Below are positions 1-6,984 of a stretch of 15,631 nt of DNA, piece by piece (within the stretch, counting starts at the first letter, position 1; every line of letters begins with the position of its first letter). A program made the translations under genes and the position numbers. The notes beneath the pieces were generated by a model that saw only the letters and a list, made by a program, of their open reading frames with translations, was not told where the DNA came from and made no database searches. The stretch is from Saprospiraceae bacterium UBA2365. Lineage in GTDB: Bacteria; Bacteroidota; Bacteroidia; Chitinophagales; Saprospiraceae. The stretch is from the NCBI GenBank assembly GCA_002344345.1, contig DDTL01000003.1:2616-18246 (forward strand), in the 5' to 3' direction.

Positions 1-2
1 TC

Positions 3-23
3 AACCCTTGATTCGCATTATTA
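3..23. repeat. Terminal repeat of family 2 element, partial at window edge
   Basis: These 21 bases (aacccttgattcgcattatt plus a) are identical to positions 15563-15583, the right end of the complete family 2 element near the end of the window. The first 18 bases are also the exact reverse complement of 15417-15434. The rest of the element, if present, would lie upstream of the window. It abuts a fragment of the other repeat family at 28-61. Confidence 0.75.
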
Positions 24-27
24 GGTA

Positions 28-61
28 GATTTAGGGGGCAAAGACTTTTCGGAGCAGACTC
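28..61 (-). repeat. Family 1 element end fragment
   Basis: The stretch is nearly the reverse complement of the left end of the complete family 1 element (13966-13999), with about two mismatches. It contains gacttttcggagcagactc at 43-61, identical to the right terminal repeat at 14188-14206. The remaining body of the element is absent, so this is either a truncated copy or a composite with the family 2 end at 3-23. Confidence 0.7.
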
Positions 62-85
62 CGGATCAAATTCAAACGACAATCT

Positions 86-115
86 GAAAAAAGGCAGATT
101 GATTTTGATTTGCCT
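86..115 (-). terminator. Intrinsic terminator of csaA
   Basis: Read on the minus strand, the stem arms aggcaaat (108-115) and atctgcct (92-99) pair with one mismatch around an 8-nt loop and are followed by a run of six T (87-92). The structure starts 16 bp past the csaA stop codon. A second 7-bp arm pair (80-86 with 95-101) overlaps it, so the fold may have alternatives. The stem is modest in GC. Confidence 0.55.
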
Positions 116-130
116 GAAAAAATACAAGAG

Positions 131-475
131 TTATCCGATCAGCAGTCCGTTTTCTGTCGGCATATCAGTCGTGAGCAATGTGACCTCATCGTGATTCATA
201 GCACCGAGGATCAGACATTCACTGTGGAAATGACCGATTTGTTTGGATGGAAAATTCAGGACAGCAACAACCTGTTTGCCAATGAGTTCTACAGGTATAT
301 AAAGTTTTGTCAATTGGGCAGAAGTTTTTTTTATGCCATACGGACCAAAATCAATTTTCAGTTTGTAGGATGGTTTTCTCGCTTCCGGAAAAATTTCTGC
401 ATGGATGATGGTGCCGACCCGAATTTCAATTTTGGCAAAATCGTCCCATTTGATCAATTGATTGGAATGCTCCAT
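131..475 (-). CDS. csaA: CsaA-type tRNA-binding domain protein
   Basis: The 114-residue product is a single EMAP/Trbp111-like OB-fold domain. CsaA proteins are small homodimers that bind tRNA and have been described as chaperones linked to protein export. The family signature is clear: DDFAKIEIRVGTI near residues 11-23, a PEARKPSYKLKIDFG block at about 30-44, KTSAQLTKLY at 50-59, NFPSKQIG at 74-81 and a C-terminal ENGLLIG resembling the usual PNGxxIG end. The length is close to that of other family members (about 110 residues). The start is an ATG. An overlapping + strand frame (110-556) has no recognisable content and begins with TTG. The gene appears monocistronic, with a terminator just downstream. 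Residue-level similarity to CsaA makes the call secure, but whether the cellular role is chaperone or tRNA-related cannot be read from sequence. Confidence 0.93.
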   Translation of the reverse strand: MEHSNQLIKWDDFAKIEIRVGTIIHAEIFPEARKPSYKLKIDFGPYGIKKTSAQLTKLYIPVELIGKQVVAVLNFPSKQIGHFHSECLILGAMNHDEVTLLTTDMPTENGLLIG

Positions 476-582
476 GAAATAATAAGCTATGATGAGAAAA
501 AATATGTGGATTGCAAAATTTGTTGTCTAAAAGAGAATAATGATCATAGTAAATAAATCGTATATATTTAAAATATATAAAG

Positions 583-1086
583 TCAATTATATAGATAAGG
601 TTCATCGTTTTTGATCAGCTGCCAGATATTCTTCATAACCTTTTTCATATAATTTTTCCAGTAAAGTTGAGCAAAAAGCCAATTGAATGGATAAAGCCAA
701 AAGACAGATGAATATAAGGTATATGTATACTCAATGAATATTTTTTGATCTTCCATAGGGGTAGTTTTCCATTCACCTACAAATTTATAAAAGCCAATCA
801 TCCAGGACTGAAATTCGCTGACTTCAATTTTCCAATATTGATTTTCAATTCTTTCCAATACCTTATCCACAGAAGCAAACCCTCCTTTTTGAGTTAGCGA
901 AGCAGCTGCGAACACTTTTTTAGTAAAACCCGGTTGACCCCAGTTAAGGTCGTCGGTACAATGTGTTATTTTAGGCATGATGCCAAAGCCTGTATGCACT
1001 TTGGATACGTCACAGAGCATCGGGGTTTTAAAAGCTCTTTCCAGTGAACATTGGAAAATGCTGGTTATTTTAACAGTTGTTTTCAT
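583..1086 (-). CDS. SRPBCC (START/Bet v1-like) family protein
   Basis: The 167-residue product starts with MKTTVKITSIFQCSLERAF, the first strand and helix typical of small SRPBCC or polyketide-cyclase-like proteins. Central EVSEFQSWMIGFYKFVGEW and IFIEYTYTLYS segments match the later strands of the helix-grip fold, and a long C-terminal helix (about 139-158) closes the cavity. Such proteins bind hydrophobic ligands; no catalytic residues can be assigned. I chose the ATG at 1086; an in-frame TTG at 1101 would add five residues but lies outside the fold. There is no signal peptide, so it is probably cytoplasmic. The region just upstream (1114-1250) is a decayed repeat, and the spacer after the stop is very AT-rich with a near-palindromic tatatattt/aaatatata. 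The ligand and pathway are unknown. Confidence 0.8.
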   Translation of the reverse strand: MKTTVKITSIFQCSLERAFKTPMLCDVSKVHTGFGIMPKITHCTDDLNWGQPGFTKKVFAAASLTQKGGFASVDKVLERIENQYWKIEVSEFQSWMIGFYKFVGEWKTTPMEDQKIFIEYTYTLYSSVFWLYPFNWLFAQLYWKNYMKKVMKNIWQLIKNDEPYLYN

Positions 1087-1113
1087 TTGGATTATTTGCA
1101 ATTTTGATCGTTT

Positions 1114-1250
1114 GAGTCTGCTCTATAAAGTGTCTCCCCTTAAATCTCATTAAAAGATGACTTTTAATATGTTGGAATTCAATTGTTTACTGATAGGGGT
1201 TGGGCAAAAAACAATAGGAAACCAACAAATTGGACTTTCAGATCATACTC
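1114..1250. repeat. Decayed family 1 MITE-like element
   Basis: The left end gagtctgct and the following stretch (1114-1146) align with the left end of the complete copy at 13966-14206. The right half also aligns: tgacttttaatatgttg at 1155-1171, ttgggcaaaaaac at 1200-1212 and caacaaattggacttt at 1223-1238. The right terminal repeat has decayed to gactttcagatcatactc. The copy is about 104 bp shorter than the complete one, lacking its hairpin cluster and a block after the conserved tttaat-tgttg segment. It ends 27 bp before the SRPBCC start codon. Confidence 0.75.
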
Positions 1251-1712
1251 TTAAACTTAGTCACTCAATAGTTATCCTGCGAAATTCAGTTAATTTTATG
1301 ATTTTTGTCACATCTTTAAATACTTTTTAAAAGAAACCGGTAAATAATGTCTTAGTCCCGTTTGGAATCACTTTTTTTGAATGCATAGAAGTGCGATTGG
1401 ACTAGCGGTTATATGAGCATGGTTCTATTTGAGAAAGGTTTATTTAAAAATGATGTTTTATAGCAAGGTGAAAAACCGTTATGGATAGCTATATCGATTT
1501 TGGAATGAAAAAAATCTGGAATTAATTATGAAAGAAAACCCTTTCATAAAGGAACTTGAAGTTGCGTATTGGTTGAAAGCGAATAATTTTCATAACATCA
1601 GATTGGGTAATTCAGCATGCCCTTCCAATAAATATTCTTTTTTTTCTGGTTGAAATACCAGGATTTATTAAAATATGATTAGGTTTATCGCCTGAATGGT
1701 AATTGTTTTAGT
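1251..1712. other. AT-rich intergenic region without confident gene
   Basis: This stretch separates divergently transcribed genes and should hold the glucosaminidase promoter. I could not find a convincing -33/-7 pair; the nearest -7-like string is taggttta at 1680-1687. A 41-codon frame (1528-1653, +) begins with ATG but has no recognisable content. No RNA gene was recognised. Confidence 0.5.
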
Positions 1713-2390
1713 ATGAATCGAATAGTAATCAACACATTATTCATTTTGTTTTCTCTGGTTTTGAATAGTATCCAGCTCGTTGCACAGACTGATAAAGAAG
1801 AATTCAAGGAAAAGGTATTCAGTTATATTTGCGAAATGGAAATTATGCATCCACATATTGTGATGCAGCAAGCCATCATAGAAACGGGAGGTTTCAGAGC
1901 TGAAAAACTTATGGCAAAAAACAACCTGTTTGGATTCAAAAGGCAAGGGAAAGTAATCATTTTCAACCACTGGAAAGAGTCCGTCGAATTTTACAAAGAA
2001 TGGCAGACCAAGCGTTATACCAATCCTGATGAGGATTATTATGCATTCCTGAAACGGGTCCGCTACGCAACCAATCCAAGATATAAACAACATCTGAGAG
2101 GAACAGGTTTTACAAGATCATGCCTCGAAGTAGCACCGGAAAAGCACGACGATTTCTTACTGGAAGAAAACAGGGATTCTTCCATCTATGAGATTGTGCC
2201 TGAACTGGAAAAAGTGCTCAATGATAAGGACAATATGATAGTATATACTGTCAAAAAAGGAGATACGCTGAGTCATATTGCAGTCAGGCACAAAACCTCC
2301 GTTTCTGAAATTAAAAAATTGAACGGTATGAGTTCTACCAAAATCAAACCTGGTCAAAAACTAAAAGTCAAAATGAATACTAAAAAATGA
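1713..2390 (+). CDS. Secreted glucosaminidase (GH73-like) with LysM domain
   Basis: The 225-residue product is a peptidoglycan hydrolase candidate. Residues 1-25 form a signal peptide (hydrophobic run TLFILFSLVLNSIQL, likely cleavage after VAQ). The glucosaminidase domain spans about 28-168, with MQQAIIETGGF (51-61) carrying the probable catalytic Glu57 and KNNLFGFK (69-76) matching the conserved NLFG(I/F)K motif of GH73-type N-acetylglucosaminidases. A single LysM domain occupies 176-219 (VYTVKKGDTLSHIA...LNGMSSTKIKPGQKLKVK). This catalytic-plus-LysM order is common in Bacteroidota wall enzymes. The enzyme would cleave the glycan strand after GlcNAc in the periplasm or at the cell surface. 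It is the only accepted + strand gene here and converges on the MBL-fold gene with a 34-bp gap. A weak ttgaa/ttcaa hairpin (around 2398-2412) may serve as a shared stop. Confidence 0.9.
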   Translation: MNRIVINTLFILFSLVLNSIQLVAQTDKEEFKEKVFSYICEMEIMHPHIVMQQAIIETGGFRAEKLMAKNNLFGFKRQGKVIIFNHWKESVEFYKEWQTKRYTNPDEDYYAFLKRVRYATNPRYKQHLRGTGFTRSCLEVAPEKHDDFLLEENRDSSIYEIVPELEKVLNDKDNMIVYTVKKGDTLSHIAVRHKTSVSEIKKLNGMSSTKIKPGQKLKVKMNTKK

Positions 2391-2424
2391 TCATTAGTTG
2401 AAAAAACTTCAATAGTGGCATTTA

Positions 2425-3276
2425 CTAAATTATTTCATTCAATTGATGGATTGCATCTAAACTAAAACCACCTTTTTCATCCTTTCTGATGCTGCATAAT
2501 TCATTGACCCGATCATGCTCTAAAAAAAGGTAATAACCCTGATCTACTGCTTCATGGAAAAATAGTTCTTTTTCTGCCAATGTCTGCAAAGGCCTGATAT
2601 CATAACTCATCACATAGGGCATTCGGATGTGTGCTGTAGATGGCAACAAATCTGCCATGAACACGACAGACCGCCCGTCAGGGAGCGGGATCACAGGGAT
2701 CATCATAGCTTCAGTGTGCCCGTACATGAACTTTACCTTGATACCGCAGAACCAGTCAATGTCCTGTTCGGCATCAATAAACTTCAGGACGCCATGCTCC
2801 ATTAGGGGAACAAAATTTTCTTTCAGAAAACTGGCTTTTTCTCTGTAATTTGGCCTTAATGCCCATTCATAATGTTCCCGGCTTGACCAATACATCGCAT
2901 TGGGAAATTGCGGGTAATACTTTCCATGTTCATCTCTCGCTACAGCACCACCCAAATGATCAAAATGAAAATGAGTCAGAAACACATCTGTGATATCTTC
3001 AGGTCGAAATCCTTTCATTGCCAGAGAACTCAATAAATCTGTATCACCATGGGGCTCAAAATGAGACATAAATTTTTCATCCTGCTTGGTTCCCATACCT
3101 GTATCTATCAAAATCCTCCTTTCAGCAGTTTCCAATAACAAACATCGCATTGACCAGGTACACATATTATTTTCATCCGGTGGATTGAGCTTTTTCCACA
3201 TCTGTTTTGGGACTACGCCAAACATCGCTCCGCCATCTAATTTGAATTTCCCTGTATCTATTACATGAAGTTTCAT
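2425..3276 (-). CDS. MBL-fold metallo-hydrolase
   Basis: The 283-residue protein carries the full metallo-beta-lactamase-fold ligand set for two metals: THFHFDH at 101-107 (His102, His104, Asp106, His107), His187 in MYGHTEA, Asp209 in FMADLLPS and His254 in FLEHD. The length and the ILIDTGMG segment (55-62) before the HxHxDH motif resemble the lactonase-type branch that includes AHL lactonases, but the substrate cannot be fixed from sequence. No signal peptide is visible, so it is likely cytoplasmic. It lies 150 bp downstream of ribH on the same strand and could be expressed from that transcript or from its own promoter. All key metal residues are present, so activity is expected. An overlapping + strand frame is a shadow. 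Confidence 0.88.
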   Translation of the reverse strand: MKLHVIDTGKFKLDGGAMFGVVPKQMWKKLNPPDENNMCTWSMRCLLLETAERRILIDTGMGTKQDEKFMSHFEPHGDTDLLSSLAMKGFRPEDITDVFLTHFHFDHLGGAVARDEHGKYYPQFPNAMYWSSREHYEWALRPNYREKASFLKENFVPLMEHGVLKFIDAEQDIDWFCGIKVKFMYGHTEAMMIPVIPLPDGRSVVFMADLLPSTAHIRMPYVMSYDIRPLQTLAEKELFFHEAVDQGYYLFLEHDRVNELCSIRKDEKGGFSLDAIHQLNEII

Positions 3277-3426
3277 AACAACTTAAAGTTTTGCCTGCCG
3301 AAATTTATTTTTATATGTTCAATTATTAAAGTAACAGCTTCCAAAATTGTTCATTTTGGATAAAAACATCTTATTATCCGTTTAAATTAATTCTTGGGAG
3401 TTGAGTTGGTCACAAAAAATATTGTA

Positions 3427-3957
3427 TCAATTTGCATTTCCTCCGAATCCTATGGAATGCTTCGGTTTCAGCTGATTTTTAAATAATTGAACCATCTTCA
3501 ACACCGTTATAGCAGCTTCCACACCTTTGTTCCCATGTTGTCCACCGGCTCTGTCAACTGCCTGTTGCATGTTTTCAGTCGTCAGAACACCAAAAATTAC
3601 CGGCTTATGTGCACTAATTGACAGGTTGGTAAGACCATGTGAGACCGCAGAATTGATGTATTCATCATGTCGTGTGTCACCCTTGACAACACAACCCAGA
3701 CAAATGACACCGTCGATCTTTGTGGTTCTTAGCAAAAGGTCAGCACCTGAAGGTAATTCGAAGGTTCCCGGTACCCGGATAACATGAACATTGGCATCAG
3801 ATATGCCTTCTGATGCCAATGTTTGTAAAGCGCCCTCAAGCAATGCGTCTACCACTTCGGCATTCCATTCAGCAGCAACGATACCTATACGCATTTCAGA
3901 CACATCTTCCAAAGTCGTTTTGGTATATGCCGAAAGGTTTTTCTTCTTGTCTTCCAT
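3427..3957 (-). CDS. ribH: 6,7-dimethyl-8-ribityllumazine synthase
   Basis: RibH condenses 5-amino-6-ribitylaminouracil with 3,4-dihydroxy-2-butanone 4-phosphate to form lumazine, the penultimate step of riboflavin synthesis, in the cytoplasm. The 176-residue product shows the standard landmarks: RIGIVAAEWN (23-32) with the aromatic residue that stacks on the substrate, VPGTFELP (62-69), VVKGDTRHDEYI (90-101) with the catalytic His97, FGVLTTEN (122-129) and DRAGGQHGNKGVEAA (135-149) with the phosphate-binding Arg137. The first 20 residues and the C-terminal glycine/asparagine-rich tail extend beyond the core. The start codon lies only 6 nt after the stop of the upstream secreted-protein gene, which strongly suggests cotranscription and possible translational coupling. 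No FMN riboswitch-like element or other rib gene is seen in the window. Confidence 0.96.
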   Translation of the reverse strand: MEDKKKNLSAYTKTTLEDVSEMRIGIVAAEWNAEVVDALLEGALQTLASEGISDANVHVIRVPGTFELPSGADLLLRTTKIDGVICLGCVVKGDTRHDEYINSAVSHGLTNLSISAHKPVIFGVLTTENMQQAVDRAGGQHGNKGVEAAITVLKMVQLFKNQLKPKHSIGFGGNAN

Positions 3958-3963
3958 CCTGAA

Positions 3964-6798
3964 TTAATTGGATTTAACCACAGCGAGTTTGGAAAATCCA
4001 ACCCTTGTTCCATCAAAAACGCGGATAAAATATAAACCATCGGGAAGGTCTGCAACAGATAATGCAACACCTGTTTCGACATCGATGTATTCAGCTACTT
4101 TTCTGCCTGATTGGTCAAAAAGCATTACCTTATCCAATCTGTTTTCCTTTGAAATAATGCTGAAGTGGTTTTTAGCGGGATTTGGAATAATGGTCAAATC
4201 ATTAGATCCCAACAGGTCATCTACATTGACAAAGCCAATATCGAGTGGATTTCTCGGAAATAATTGATAACCATCAAAATAAGGACTTGCACTGTCAAAT
4301 TGAGATCCTATTCCGAGTACATTAAAAGTTCCTGTTGGTGCTGCTGCAGAAGAAAGTCCGGATGCAGGATGGATTCTCAGAGCAAAAGTATTAGTCCCGT
4401 TGGTCACATTCACATTGAAAGTAGATCCATCACCTTTCCATTCAGTTGGATTGACAATTGAAACATTTGAGATCATTACCAATTGTGATTCAGTATTTTC
4501 ATCCAAAATACTTACTTCAGTTGGACTGAATAATTGATTTCCCTGTGAAATCAATTCAATTTTTTCCGGTACAATTTGAGTTAGTCCATTGAACTGTGCC
4601 ATCGTGCCTGTGATCTCTATTAAATCGCCCTCAGTGACTGTGTAATCCAGGTTGCCGTTACTGAGGAAAACATACATTCCGTCATTGAATTCGTCTATGA
4701 CCGTAAAACCCAGTCCGTTTGGACGATAATTCACTCCATAAACCACACCTTGTATCCTGCATCTGACGCCTAGCGAATCTGCAACACCCTGATCATTGAC
4801 GAACCTGAGCAATCCGATAGGGTAGTGAGGAATCTCGAATTGTGTATTGTATGGATCAATATCCTCCACATATCTGGGAAGCAGCTGATAGCCTTCATGA
4901 TAGGGCAGGCTTGAATCGAATTGTCCACCGATCCCTGTAATACTGAAATTGCCGGTAGGCGGTAGTAAATTGAATAGATCCACATTGTCATCAATCCGGA
5001 TCGAGTAGACATTGGTTCCATCGGTAGCTCTGACGGTAAATCCTGATCCACCGGCAACCCAGTTTTCCGGGTTCTGAAGGTATACATCATTGATTTTTAC
5101 CAATTGTGACTCGGTATTCTCATTCAACACGGTTGTGGCGGTGGGTTCAAACAGTTCTGAGATTGTTCCCGGGACAAAAAGTGTATCGATATAGATTTGG
5201 CCGAGTCCGTTGTATTGACTTAATATACCCATGACCCTGATATCTTTACCTTCCGCAACTTCAAATCCAAAATCTTTGGTCTCGGAATAAACAGCAATTC
5301 CTTTGTTCTGATCATCGACCAGGGTAAATTGCAAACCATCTGATTTCAGATTCACACCGTATACTGTTCCCTCAACTGTCACGCCATTTCCGCTTTCCAT
5401 TAAAGTGCCATCGTCATTATTGAGTCTGGTTTCCGCAACAGGAAATTTACAATATCCTGGTTTGTTCGGAGATGCATGCAACTCTGTTCCTGCCATAAAA
5501 CTGCCCGTTGGAAAAGGTGTCGCTTGCCAGTTTAATGGATCATTGACATCTGTCAGTGGTCTGCAAAGGCTTAGCGAATAACCATTGCCATTTGGCTCAG
5601 CAGGCCACGTCGCATTCACTCCGTAAGTTACTTCAGTTATGGCAGCCCCTGTACCATCATTTTTCAGAATGATATGATCGCCATTATTTGAAAGTACATC
5701 AATATTATCCCATGAAGGTGGAGCAAATCCAAAATGTTTTTTGAAAGTGGTGGTATCTGAACAAATTGTAAGGTAAGTTTTTGGATCGAGACTGATCGGA
5801 GGCAAATTAAATGTATATCCTGAGGCACCGAATTCAAGTGAATAACCTTGCAAATCAAACGGTGAATCACTCACATTATATAGTTCAACAAATTCAAGAG
5901 AATCGGTCACGGCATCCGGATCATTATACATGATCTCTGTAATCACAATGGTTTGAGGTTGTTTCACATTAATCGTTCCGGTCATTCCCAAAAATTGATA
6001 AAGTTCGGATCTATACTGATAAACACCCGGAACATCAAAAGTAAACTCGAAACTCCAGTTGTCTGTTGAAGGAACACCATTGTAGAAACTGACTGGATTG
6101 TCAGGGAAAACAGCGGTGCTTCCATCAACATTATGATTTCCTCCGGCAATATTGATCCATTTGACTGTTTCACCAGGAAGGATTTCGAGGTCTTTTGGAT
6201 TGAATGCAAGTGTTTCAACATCCACCACGTGCACCATAGCTATGTCACAATCAACGGTGTTAACCAACCCGGGGCTGGCAAAAAGTTCTTTTCCGTCAAT
6301 GATCAAACCAGTGCCATGATTACTGATCTTCCAGCTTGCTGCAAGGCTGTTATCCAAATCCGGATGACACAATTCCAGAGAATTTCCCTGACCGTCAGCT
6401 TCAACAGGCCATTCATCTTTATCAGAATAACTGACAACATCAACTGGATTTCCGGACGCATCCAGTAAGGTGATGGTTTCTCCGCTGTTGTTGAGTGCAC
6501 CGCCTGTCCACTGGATGGCATCATATCCGTAGTAGCCGTTGAAAGCTGCGGTATTAACTGTTGCAACTATAAATCCACCTGCCACGATTGTTGTATCGCC
6601 AAAAACGATCTGAATGGCATCTTTAATTTCATAGCCGTTGAGGTTGATCGCCTGGTCTGAATTATTGTAGATCTCAATAAATTCTGTCAAATCAGTACCT
6701 GATTCAGGTGGATTGTACATGATTTCTGTGATCACCAGTTGTCCGTAGGTTTGAAAAGCCAAAACAGCCAATAGGCTGAAAAGTATAAGTTTTTTCAT
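3964..6798 (-). CDS. Secreted LTD/cupredoxin-like/OB-repeat protein with T9SS sorting domain
   Basis: The 944-residue product has a signal peptide (MKKLILFSLLAVLAFQTYGQ). The ATG at 6798 is preferred because the frame extension to 6837 begins with TTG and would bury the signal. Domains in order: lamin-tail domain 1 at about 21-152 (LVITEIMYNPP...FIEIYNNSD), a cupredoxin-like domain at 187-279, lamin-tail domain 2 at about 283-417 (IVITEIMYNDPD...FVELYNVSD), two tandem copies of a roughly 180-residue OB-like module (472-651 and 678-857) and a type A T9SS C-terminal domain (861-944; IIPNPAKNHFSI...GLYFIRVF). It should be exported by Sec and then attached to the surface or released by T9SS. Lamin-tail plus OB-like domains occur in extracellular nucleases such as ExeM, but no exonuclease/endonuclease/phosphatase catalytic domain is present here. 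The cupredoxin-like domain keeps one His (222) and Met272, but has Ser264 and Tyr267 where Cys and His are expected. The function is unknown; a binding role is more likely than catalysis. Confidence 0.87.
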   Translation of the reverse strand: MKKLILFSLLAVLAFQTYGQLVITEIMYNPPESGTDLTEFIEIYNNSDQAINLNGYEIKDAIQIVFGDTTIVAGGFIVATVNTAAFNGYYGYDAIQWTGGALNNSGETITLLDASGNPVDVVSYSDKDEWPVEADGQGNSLELCHPDLDNSLAASWKISNHGTGLIIDGKELFASPGLVNTVDCDIAMVHVVDVETLAFNPKDLEILPGETVKWINIAGGNHNVDGSTAVFPDNPVSFYNGVPSTDNWSFEFTFDVPGVYQYRSELYQFLGMTGTINVKQPQTIVITEIMYNDPDAVTDSLEFVELYNVSDSPFDLQGYSLEFGASGYTFNLPPISLDPKTYLTICSDTTTFKKHFGFAPPSWDNIDVLSNNGDHIILKNDGTGAAITEVTYGVNATWPAEPNGNGYSLSLCRPLTDVNDPLNWQATPFPTGSFMAGTELHASPNKPGYCKFPVAETRLNNDDGTLMESGNGVTVEGTVYGVNLKSDGLQFTLVDDQNKGIAVYSETKDFGFEVAEGKDIRVMGILSQYNGLGQIYIDTLFVPGTISELFEPTATTVLNENTESQLVKINDVYLQNPENWVAGGSGFTVRATDGTNVYSIRIDDNVDLFNLLPPTGNFSITGIGGQFDSSLPYHEGYQLLPRYVEDIDPYNTQFEIPHYPIGLLRFVNDQGVADSLGVRCRIQGVVYGVNYRPNGLGFTVIDEFNDGMYVFLSNGNLDYTVTEGDLIEITGTMAQFNGLTQIVPEKIELISQGNQLFSPTEVSILDENTESQLVMISNVSIVNPTEWKGDGSTFNVNVTNGTNTFALRIHPASGLSSAAAPTGTFNVLGIGSQFDSASPYFDGYQLFPRNPLDIGFVNVDDLLGSNDLTIIPNPAKNHFSIISKENRLDKVMLFDQSGRKVAEYIDVETGVALSVADLPDGLYFIRVFDGTRVGFSKLAVVKSN
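4228..5385 (-). repeat. Intragenic tandem duplication encoding the OB-like module
   Basis: The DNA for residues 472-651 (4846-5385) and 678-857 (4228-4767) of the secreted protein encodes two clearly homologous units separated by a 26-codon linker. Shared landmarks are V(E/Q)GxVYGVN, GLxFTxxD, QxNGLxQI, ENTESQLVxIxxV, GxxF(T/N)V, (F/S)xxxGIGxQFDSxxPYxxGYQLxPR and DI. The units have diverged enough at nucleotide level that this is an old duplication. Confidence 0.85.
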
Positions 6799-6884
6799 TT
6801 GTAAGTTTTTTTGGTTTATGATTTTAAAGATACGCAATTAAAAATGCATTGCAAATCCGGTTCAAAACCGTAATAAAGTCATTG

Positions 6885-6892
6885 CAAAGGTA
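6885..6892 (-). promoter_or_regulatory. Candidate -7 element for the secreted-protein gene
   Basis: On the minus strand this reads TACCTTTG, an exact match to the Bacteroidota TAnnTTTG -7 consensus, 86 bp upstream of the ATG at 6798. The nearest upstream TTG (6919-6921) is 26 bp away, longer than usual, so the -33 box is unconvincing. A small 5-bp hairpin (cggtt/aaccg, 6858-6870) would lie near the transcript 5' end. Confidence 0.35.
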
Positions 6893-6984
6893 AAATTAGT
6901 ACTTAGATGCCTGTTTTGCAAGGATTAAGCAAAATTGAACAAAAAATAGGACAATTCTCGTCCAACTTTAACAATCGCTTTATA

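Noticed and set aside
110..556. 148-codon + strand frame
   Set aside because: It begins with TTG, shows no domain or signal peptide, and is antisense to csaA, whose family motifs are unmistakable.
1087..1101. Five-residue extension of the SRPBCC protein
   Set aside because: It starts with TTG; the ATG at 1086 directly precedes the first strand of the fold.
2391..2424. Bidirectional intrinsic terminator between the converging genes
   Set aside because: Only a 5-bp AT-rich stem (ttgaa/ttcaa) is present, without a T run; too weak to list.
5962..6240. Functional copper protein domain
   Set aside because: Cys and one His of the expected ligand set are replaced by Ser and Tyr, so copper binding is not supported.
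6799..6837. N-terminal extension of the secreted protein
   Set aside because: It starts with TTG and would place 13 polar residues ahead of a standard signal peptide that has its own ATG at 6798.
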